A stretch of 64,000 nucleotides of DNA from contig JANTQA010000023.1 of the NCBI GenBank assembly GCA_027625915.1, forward strand, positions 10,416,001 to 10,480,000, written 5' to 3'. This document shows, piece by piece, positions 55,932-64,000 of this stretch. Position 1 is the stretch's first letter. Every line of letters begins with the position of its first letter. The notes beneath the pieces are model-generated. The model was not told the DNA's origin and did no database searches. It was given only the letters and a program-made list of their open reading frames with translations. The translations under genes and the position numbers were made by a program. The stretch is from Anaeramoeba flamelloides. Taxonomy: Eukaryota; Metamonada; Anaeramoebidae.

Positions 55932-56940
55932 TTGCTTTTGTAAATTTTGAAGGTTCCCTTCTTTCTTTTCTTTTATGCTATAATTTTTTTATATATAATA
56001 TATTGTTATTTATTTATATAGTAATTTTTAAAGAGAAAAAAGAATTAGATTTTGAATTAAAGAGCGGTGTCATCACTTGAAAATAAAATAAAAATTGGGT
56101 TTAATCCGATATTTCCTAAAAAAACAAAGTTTTTTACGAATCTGATAGTAATGAAAGTCTATAATTTCGTTTTATTTTTTCGGTATATTTTTGTAATACT
56201 TTCAAATAATAATAAGAAGAAGAAGAAGACGCAAAAGGCCAGGATTACAATCCCTGTAATGGGAAAAACATGGCACTACACATAATACAAGATATTTTTT
56301 TTCCTGATCGAGGGTTTGTAAACCTTAAGGGACTAGTCTCTATTAATTTTTTTTGACCCATTTTAAATAAAAATTCCTTCTCTAGAAATATGTTGAATAT
56401 TGAAAATAAATAGGGTTTTTAAAATCTAACTATTTGTAAAAAAAAATTTCTTAATCTTTATTTAAATTTAGATAAAAATTTTTCATAGGGTTTAGTTCCT
56501 TAAGTGTTCTTTTACCCTAAAAATTGCTATAAAAATTGAGGTTGATCTGAATTTTAGAAAAAAAAATAAAAATGTTTACAAGTATGTAATTTAAAAGAAT
56601 ATGAGTAATTTTAAAAAAGAATTATTAATTTTTTGAAATTGTTCCCAATATTACTTGTGAAAAATGTGTTTTTAGTTTTTTTTTCCTTATAATATAGTCT
56701 TTTTTCCTAATCCTGGTTATATATTGGTGGGCTTTAAAAATGTCATATTTATATATATATATTTACAAAGTAATTTATGTTAGAGATTTTCAATTTTTTT
56801 GTTAAAAAGTTTTCACTTTTACTGGGTAAAATAAAAAAAAATACTTTTTTTTATTATAAAAAAGGATTCAAACTGCTTACTAGCCTTAGTGGGTAATAAA
56901 CTTATTTTTGATTGTTTAATTATATTCCTAAATAAAAAAT

Positions 56941-56992
56941 CTAGGAATTCGGACAAATAAGAGGGGTCAATAACCCCTCCCTTAAATAATAA
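56941..56992 (-). pseudogene. fragment R7, copy b
   Basis: The minus strand encodes YLREGLLTPLICPNS, matching the end of the 11779-12009 fragment at protein level. Only the terminal part is recognisable. Confidence 0.4.
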
Positions 56993-57069
56993 TAAATAAA
57001 AAAATAAAAAAACAATACTTTTTTTTATTCAACAGTTTTAAAAAAGTGTTGCCTTTTGTTTTTTTATAT

Positions 57070-57235
57070 TGTTCGAATTAAAACTTTTTATAAAAATTCA
57101 AGTTTTAACAAAGTGAGGAATTCTCAATTTTTTTACAAACGCTTTTCTTCCCACACCAACACCTGTATCCTATCCAAGGACCGACCACTTGCTTTTTTAA
57201 AATCAAATTTTGAAAAAAAAGTTTTAATTCGAAAA
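57070..57235. repeat. hairpin of about 160 bp
   Basis: TTCGAATTAAAACTTTTTAT (57073-57092) pairs with the inverted AAAAGTTTTAATTCGAA near 57218-57234, with weaker pairing further in. The 65-codon open frame across it is not called. Confidence 0.6.
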
Positions 57236-58084
57236 AAGTCCTCACTTTTTTAAAATAGTAATATATTGTTTACAATAATTTTATTATTTTTTAACCAATT
57301 TTCTTTTTACATAAAAATCAATTTTAATTCCAAAAAATGTGTTCTTAGGTTTAGAGGAATAATATTATTGGTGTTTATTGGAATTTAGAGAGATGTTATT
57401 AACCTTAATTAGAGAATTTCAGTTATTGTACAAGTCTTTTATTAAAGTTGTTTGAGATAAAATTATTTTTTTTTAAATTTGGAAATACGATCGGAAGATA
57501 ATATTTTTTTAATTTCAAAGTTGAATAAGAGAAGAAATAAATTAAAAGATCAAATATATTTATTTTTTAATTTGGTTTGAAGAGTTTATTGTTGTTTTTT
57601 GATAATTATTGAGGAAACAATTTTTGAATAAATAAACAAAATTTTTTATTTTCGATAAATGGAAAAATGAGAATCAAAATATCGAGTTATTTTTATATTA
57701 TCAAATACGTTTTGAAATGGTGGTTGTTCTCTCAAAGTATTGTGTGTTTGTTTTGATTAAATGAACTGAAAAAATTCGTCTAAATTTCTTCTAATTATCA
57801 GAAAATCTTAACATACAAAAAACAAAGAAATCAATTTAAAAACAATCTATTCTGTTTTTTCATCCCACTTAACAAAAAATTTGATTTTTTAAAAAGTGGT
57901 CTGTTCGAAAACTCTATTGATCTTGAGGTTTATCATTCAAAAAATAATTTGAGTTTTAAAATTCTTAGATCTGGAATTTACTTTTTTGAAATCGGTTTTG
58001 CTAAAAAAATATTAAATTCGACTTTAGTCATCAACAATCGTGAACTGACATCGGGTAATTAGTTTGCAGTTAATTGTACAATAA

Positions 58085-58275
58085 AAAGATCAAAATTTTC
58101 ATTCAGCTTTCTTAAGAACACATCCCAAAAACGTAAATATATCATCAAAAGTCCCCAATTCTAAAAATGAAATTAATAATTGATGCTGGTTTTAAGATAT
58201 CAAAAATTCGAAATGTAACAAGATTGTAAAAATCTTTTTTTGGAAAGCTGAATGAAAATTTTGTTCCATTTATTT
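58085..58275. repeat. palindromic MITE-like repeat, family R4, copy c
   Basis: AAAATTTTCATTCAGCTTTC at the left and its exact inverted counterpart near 58244-58263 bound a segment of about 175 bp. It is the best-preserved R4 copy in the window. Confidence 0.65.
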
Positions 58276-59269
58276 TAAACAAATCGTGTCTTTTGAACAA
58301 ATTGATATCAAGAATGAACAAATTTATTAAAAGTTTTTTTCCTCAGAATAAAAATGTTAGACCTACCAAAAAAAAGAAATAACTGCGAATAAAATCGTTC
58401 TTGAAGGATCTAACTTTTTTTTTTAGTTTGACTCCTGAAGGATTAATTGTTAAGAAAACAAATCAAACAATTTTCACTTTCCTTTCAGATGAATTTTTTG
58501 TTGTGTTTTTGAAAAGAAAAAGAAAAAACAAAGAAAGGTAAAAGAAAAGGAAATTTACTTGTCTAAATCACAAGACTTGTGAAAGTGTTTTCTTTTCGGA
58601 GTAAACATGTGTGTGCTATTAATTTAAAAAGAAAATTTATTTGTGGTTTTTAATTATAATTGACGATCAAAAAGGATTATTTTGTAAAATTGTTTTAAAA
58701 AATGTTTTAATAAAAAGTTTTCAGACCTGATTATTTCAATCCTTTTATTTCAAATTAAGATTATAAGGCTCTTTTGGTTCTAATTTACTCTTTGATAAAT
58801 AATATATACACACTTTTTGTCAATTGAAAAAAATTTAACGGATATATGTGATCAAAAAATAAAAAGTTTCTTTTTAAAAATAATTTTTGTAGGTTTTTCT
58901 TTCGAAATGTATCAAAAAATACTTTTATTTCAATAAATTATTAAGAGTGTAAATACTAATATTGAACACCATGGGTTATTGGATTTTCAAAAAAGTTCTT
59001 TTCAATCAATCAATAATGTTCAGAAATGGTGAAACAGCTACAGTTGTGTAACAAACAAATCTTTCTCACTTATATCAATTTCTAAAAACAAACTTGTATT
59101 CAAAATAATGGCTTACTGTTAAAAGAAAAGAAAGATTCCATTGGGGTGAAAATGTACATTTAAACAAAAATGATGTTCTTTGGGGATTTAGGTATATTTT
59201 GCATTTTTAAAAATTATACTTTTGAACACAAGTAAGCATCACTAAAAAATTTCTCATGAGAAATTGGGG

Positions 59270-60420
59270 TATTGAAACCCGGAAGCCAAACCATATTTCC
59301 CTTTGTTAGTTAAAAAAAAAAACTAGTAAAGTAATTCAGAGTTGAATCTTTCATTTTTCAATTTTTTGGAACATTTTTTTTTGATTAAATTTTTAGTTTT
59401 TCTTAAAAATATATTTTGGATCTAGAAATGTATTTATATGAATGATTGAAATTAATCAAAGAAGGAATCAAAAAAATTAACATGGGTAGCGTACATTTTA
59501 AAAAAAATATTTTCTTTGAAAAGACCAAAAACGAAAATTTTTCACTCCAAATAAATTTGTTGAAATCATAATCAAGATTGAAAAAAAAAAATTGATAAAA
59601 GCCTATTTTCTAAGATTGATTTTCTTCATCTTCTTAATTTGGATGAGTCTAAACAATTTTTACCTTAAATTTCTCACTCCAGTAGTATTTATTATTATTA
59701 ACCAAAACATTGTTTTACAAATTTCTATATAAAATTTATTTTTCAAATATTTTTATCAAACCAAGTCAAAACAAAGAATATGGTCTCAAAGACTAAAATA
59801 AAGGAGTTGAATTCTTGAAATCAAAAAACAACCATATAAGATTTTAATCCAAAGAAATTAAAAATTTATAAAAAAAAATCCAATCATATTCAGAATTTTA
59901 TTTGAGTTTTCAATTTTAAATAGAAAATAAATAATTATTAAATCAAACAAATATATCCAATTAATCTTTATTTCTGAAGAGGAATCTAAAAAAATATCCT
60001 ATTTTCGAAACCCAAACAAGAATTTAGATGAATTAAAGGAAAACAGGATTTTTAAAATTCCTTTTTGGAAATTCCATTTAAAGAAAAAGTAATTTGTTAC
60101 TCAAAAATTTTTCAAATAAAAGTTTTTCAACTAAAGAATTAAAAATAAAATTGAATAAAAAGTAAGTAATTACTTTGTAGTTTACAGATAAGATCAATAA
60201 ATAAACGATTTTTATTTATTTTTTCAAGCTCAAATTTTCTCTTTTTTTTTTATTTCAATTTTTTTAATAGGTATGTGAAGATATTATACTAGTATATCAG
60301 ACATCTTATATTTATTAAAATATTAATGTGCTTGATTATAGAAATGATTTGAAGGGTTCAGTTCCGTATAAAGTGTGGCACTCAAAATTGGTAAAGTGCA
60401 CTTACTTCCATAATCTGGAA
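59270..60420. repeat. dispersed repeat R1, copy b
   Basis: A diverged and shorter relative of 17410-19357 in the same orientation. Shared blocks include AATCTTTCATTTTTCAATTT, AACAAAGAATATGGT, CTCAAAAATTTTTCAAATAA and GAAATGATTTGAAG. The right end CACTCAAAATTGGTAAAGTG resembles the R1a end. The left end is not clear. Confidence 0.6.
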
Positions 60421-60789
60421 TATATTTATTTCAAAAATTAAATAAGGCGGTTTAAATCAATTCATTAAAAATGAACCAGATAATTTTTTGTCATATCCCT
60501 AATGAAGAACCTTTCAAAATATCAATTAAATAGTTAAATTATCTTTATGAGTTTAATTTTTTCTTTTCTTCTCTGAAAAGATCTTTTTTTCAGAGTTTTT
60601 TAATCCTAATTTTTTGAGACTTTGTATGTTTAAAATATGCAGTACAGAACATACCAAACAATAAATTTTCATATTTTGTCTATTGAGTGAAATACTGAAA
60701 CCTTAAATGTCTTCAGGGTACAGTTGTATCAATAACCGATTTTGAAGTTTTTGTTTATATCCTAAAAAATTTTTTCTCTTTTTTTTTTA

Positions 60790-61785
60790 AATGTCGTTTT
60801 CCTATTTAGATTTATTGTTCCTGTAAAATAGTGTTTGTAAAACTGCACTTTCTCAATCAAACAGTCTTTATAATTGATCACTTTATAAAATTATCTTTCT
60901 TAGACTATTCAATACTGGTATTTGAATTATAAATGGGAAAAAAGTTTCACCGAATTATCAATATCCCTTTTCAAATAGAGATCCCAAATTACAACAGACT
61001 TCTGAGAAAACTCTTTTTATTAAAGATTAATCCATGGAAAATGAAGTGAAAATTTTGTCCTATTTAGAATTCAAATACTAGTATAAATCACCATATTTAA
61101 GAACTTATGAAGCAAATTTCAACAATCTTGTAACCAAAATCCTCAACCAACAAATCTTTCAGTTTGAACGAAAGAAAAAGAACAAAAAAGAGATTAAAGT
61201 TTTGTGAAAAAGTTTTTATTTGGTTATCTAAAATGGACAAAAAATGATTTTCAAAATTTTCAAAGTATTTTGGAAAAAAATCTCTAAAAAAAATTTCACT
61301 TCATTTTGTTTTTTGATACTTTGATCAATAGCCTTAAAATCATCTCTTCTAATTGGCAAACAGTATTTATTAATTTGGTTCTTTTTTGTGTTCTATATTA
61401 TGTATGATAAATATCACAAATGTCCCAGAATTAAAAAAAAAGTTAATCAGCTGAAATTTTATCTAATTAAAATTCAATCAACAATCTCCTTCAGATCATT
61501 GGTTAAATCATTGGAAAATAAATTTTATTTCAAAAAGTTTGATAATGAGATCTGAATTAAATCTTGAAAAGATCATACGTAGTTTATTATATGAAGATCT
61601 TTGGTTTTTTCCATTAATTTGAAGCAAAAAATTTTGTGGGTATCTTTGAAAAAAAAGTTTTTAGTTTTAACTTGGAGAATCAAGGTATTATTTTTATTTT
61701 TATTTTATGCTGCTTTTTTTGGAAAATAAACACACTCTTGAAAACTTTTCATATCAATAACAGATCAAAAAACTCAGGATTTATT
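60790..61785. repeat. dispersed repeat R2, copy b (inverted; carries a 166-bp MITE)
   Basis: The reverse complement matches 24430-25144 and 25556-25640. It lacks the 411-bp insertion of copy a but carries its own insertion at 60915-61080. The two copies therefore serve as empty sites for each other. Confidence 0.7.
60915..61080. mobile_element. 166-bp palindromic MITE (CTGGTATTTGAATT ends), TA-flanked
   Basis: Left CTGGTATTTGAATTATAAAT and the inverted right end (reverse complement CTAGTATTTGAATTCTAAAT) are bordered by TA. The next inner block GGGAAAAAAGTTTCAC / GTGAAAATTTTGTCC also pairs. Related single ends are seen at 36857-36900 and 2284-2310. It is nested in R2b. Confidence 0.75.
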
Positions 61786-62567
61786 GAAAAAATTTCAAAA
61801 CAATTCTTAACTGACCTTTGTTCGGAAAAATAATAGCAAAATTCTGAAACAAAAATATTTTGGTCAACAAATGTTTTTGAGCATAATGGTTCAGGAAAAA
61901 ATTTGTTCTAATTTATTTTTCATCTACTAAAACATGACAATTCTTTTTTAGAATATTGTAGACAATTCAAATTAACGATAATTCATAATTTCTCAATTTG
62001 TTAAAAGATTTTGTGATTTTTTGGTGTAAAAAATTATTTTTTCTTTTACAAGTTTCAACAAAAAGGTAAAGAAAAATATTTAGAATCCTATTTTGAAAGA
62101 TCTTAAAAGACAAAGGTTTTAGACTTTTTAACAAGTTATGCCATGTGAAAATTTGTTCTTCATTCAAGATTCTTGTAACAACAAAAAATAAAAAACTTTG
62201 TCAAAAAAACGAAAAGTTACTCAACATTCCTGATTTAAAATTGGAAAAAAAAAACAATCCTGTATTTTTCCCTTTTTTAAATCCCAAAAATCAAGTTTAC
62301 TTCCAAACTATTTGACTTTCCAAAAAGTAAAAACCTCTCAAATCAAATTAATATTTTGAAAATTGTTGTGTATTTGGAGAATCCTACTATCTAATACCCT
62401 GTTTCATTTTGCTTGTTGTAAAGTTAATGTTGAGATTTAATAGAATCGATCCATTTTTTCTTTTTTTAGTTTTTTCATTTCAAAAAAAAAAGATTTTTTT
62501 TTAAAAATTGAAAAGTAAAAACATTCCACTTTTCAATCTTTGAGAAAAAAAAACAAACAATAAAGAA

Positions 62568-64000
62568 ATGACACAAATAACAAAAAAAACGAATGAGAAA
62601 GAAAAATCTTTTTTAAATCTCACAACCACTTACACAAATACAAATACAAATACAAATACAAACACAAACACAACTCAAAACCTAAACACCGAAACTGACA
62701 CAATCCAAATCGACGATTATTTAGAAACTCACTTTTCATTGAGTGAACACCTTGAAATGTTTCTGGGGTTGTTAGAGGAGTTGCTGGAAATGCTACAGAA
62801 AAAAGACCAGTCATCATTAGGGAAGATGTTTGAAAAAATCTTCAAAATAAACAAGCTCTTAAAAAAAGAATCAACTGTGGCAGACTATTCGATAAAAACC
62901 TTTTGTCCAAACCACTATTTGCAAGATGAAGAATCTTTGTTGCTAAAGAAACATTTCGAAAATGTCTCAAAATCTGTTTTCAATTTGTTGTCCTATAGCA
63001 CTGGGTACTCGAAAGGCTTGGATCATTTTTATGTTCAAATTGAAAGAGTTAAAGAGGACATTGAATTGAATTTATTAGAAGCTGCTGAAAAAATCTCGGA
63101 CTTTATTGAGCTTGTTGAAGTTTTTGAATTGGAATTAAATAAACCAAAAAACAAGATAGATATTCCAATTAAAATCATAAACCCAAACAACAACAACAAC
63201 AGTAAGTTAAAAACAGAAACACAAATAGAAATTGAAAAAGAAAAAGATCAAGAACAAGAACAAGAACTGGAACAAGAAAAAGAAAAAGATAACACTGGAA
63301 ACGAAATTACCAAACAAAAATTACAATTGGACGAACAAATTATCACAAAAAGAAGATCGATCTCGTGCGATTCCAAGAATACAAACAACAAGCAGATAGA
63401 AACCAAATATTCAAGTTTTCACGAGTTCCCGATCTCTGAAAATAATTACAATTTGCAGTCAACATTGTCCAAAGTCTCTGAAAGGTTTGATCTTGAAAAC
63501 CAACAAAACACAAATACAAAGACAAAAACTGTGAAAGGTAACGAGACAGAAACCGAAAATTCAACAAGCACTGGGATTGAAAATATGAACAGAAGGCAGC
63601 AAGCAAACGAAAATAGCGAGTCTGTTATGAAGCAGATCCCCTACAAGCCGACCAAGCCCCTGGAGTACAGTAAATCCTTCATTAAGGTGTACTTCCACGC
63701 CACGTCCTTTACAACCCTCCCGCTAAATGAAAACGAGAGTGTTGAAAAGGTGGTTGAGAATTTAAAAAAGAAAAAGTATATCAAGAATATTGACGACTAT
63801 GTCTTTGTGGAGAAGATCGGCAACATGGAAAGGATCTTGGATCCACAAATCAAGCCCTATTTTTTGAAAGAGTTTTGGGACCAAACAGAGAATGGGTTTT
63901 GCCGTTTTGAATACAAGCCGAAAGGCGATGTGAAAAACCCCCTGGACACAGATCAGAAGAGACTGGTTAGGGTATATTTTTTAAACAACGGCTATATTAC
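62568..64000 (+). CDS. Ras-association (RA)-domain protein, N-terminal 477 aa (3' end outside window)
   Basis: The ATG at 62568 is the first after an in-frame TGA (62561-62563 region upstream is open only from there), and the frame is open to the window end with no intron needed. A Thr/Asn-rich repeat (TNTNTNTNTNTNT) follows the start. A helical region of about 130 aa comes next (LSEHLEMFLGLLEELLEMLQ to LIELVEVFELELN). A KEKDQEQEQELEQEKEKD stretch and a polar linker lead to a ubiquitin-like RA fold at about residues 368-455 (KSFIKVYFHATSFTTLPLNE, VVENLKKKKYIKNIDDYVFV, GNMERILDPQIKPYF). RA domains bind GTP-loaded Ras/Rap. A second similar start (RLVRVYFLNNGYIT) at the very end hints at tandem RA domains. 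Codons become GC-rich at the third position from residue 354 on. Confidence 0.7.
   Translation, partial: MTQITKKTNEKEKSFLNLTTTYTNTNTNTNTNTNTTQNLNTETDTIQIDDYLETHFSLSEHLEMFLGLLEELLEMLQKKDQSSLGKMFEKIFKINKLLKKESTVADYSIKTFCPNHYLQDEESLLLKKHFENVSKSVFNLLSYSTGYSKGLDHFYVQIERVKEDIELNLLEAAEKISDFIELVEVFELELNKPKNKIDIPIKIINPNNNNNSKLKTETQIEIEKEKDQEQEQELEQEKEKDNTGNEITKQKLQLDEQIITKRRSISCDSKNTNNKQIETKYSSFHEFPISENNYNLQSTLSKVSERFDLENQQNTNTKTKTVKGNETETENSTSTGIENMNRRQQANENSESVMKQIPYKPTKPLEYSKSFIKVYFHATSFTTLPLNENESVEKVVENLKKKKYIKNIDDYVFVEKIGNMERILDPQIKPYFLKEFWDQTENGFCRFEYKPKGDVKNPLDTDQKRLVRVYFLNNGYI

Larger units (their letters stand above)
55932..62567. other. 6.6-kb intergenic region with dispersed repeats
   Basis: Lies between divergent genes, so it should contain both promoters, but no motif stands out. 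Annotated inside are R7b, a 160-bp hairpin, R4c, R1b, R2b and a palindromic MITE. 57250-58080, 58290-59250 and 61800-62560 show nothing I can name. No RNA gene is seen. Confidence 0.6.

Overview
The window looks like nuclear DNA of an AT-rich, intron-bearing, free-living protist. The genes are eukaryotic: PKB/Akt, AMPK alpha, Rab escort protein, Mediator 14, a bZIP factor and Ras-association/PH proteins. Introns are GT-AG, the standard stop codons are used, and spacers are long and A/T-homopolymer-rich. Proteins carry Lys-Glu, poly-Asn and poly-Lys inserts. This style fits Amoebozoa-like or anaeramoebid genomes; Anaeramoeba is my best guess, from compositional style only. There is no bacterial, organellar or CRISPR signature.

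Layout. 1-207 is the 3' end of an unidentified membrane-protein gene. 3079-10922 is a five-exon PKB/Akt kinase with a 6.1-kb third intron full of transposon debris. 12324-14508 is a two-exon Rab escort protein. 16241-22103 is a five-exon AMPK alpha/SNF1 kinase with a 3.5-kb intron and a His-rich insert in its regulatory C-terminus. 26273-29662 is a long GSAP/pigeon-like protein, broken at homopolymer A runs. 29663-38664 is a gene desert with repeats. 38665-39870 is a probable bZIP factor. 39871-46266 holds a broken Tc1/mariner transposon, two palindromic MITEs and a hairpin cluster. 46267-51272 is Mediator subunit 14. 53166-55931 (minus) is a coiled-coil/PH protein. 62568-64000 is the 5' part of a Ras-association-domain protein that runs off the window.

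How the genes relate. PKB (PIP3-dependent growth signalling) and AMPK alpha (energy stress) are classic antagonists and lie about 5 kb apart on one strand, with Rab escort protein between them. I see no sign of co-transcription, so the proximity may be chance.

The mobile-DNA layer is the most distinctive part. There are five copies of one 191-197-bp near-perfect palindromic MITE with TA flanks. Four Tc1/mariner-like elements each carry an extra inverted copy of the terminal repeat about 200 bp inside one end. Several dispersed repeats are shared between introns and spacers, two of them with nested insertions or empty-site comparisons. Spliced models were built by eye from GT-AG sites and family alignment recalled from memory; no search was run.
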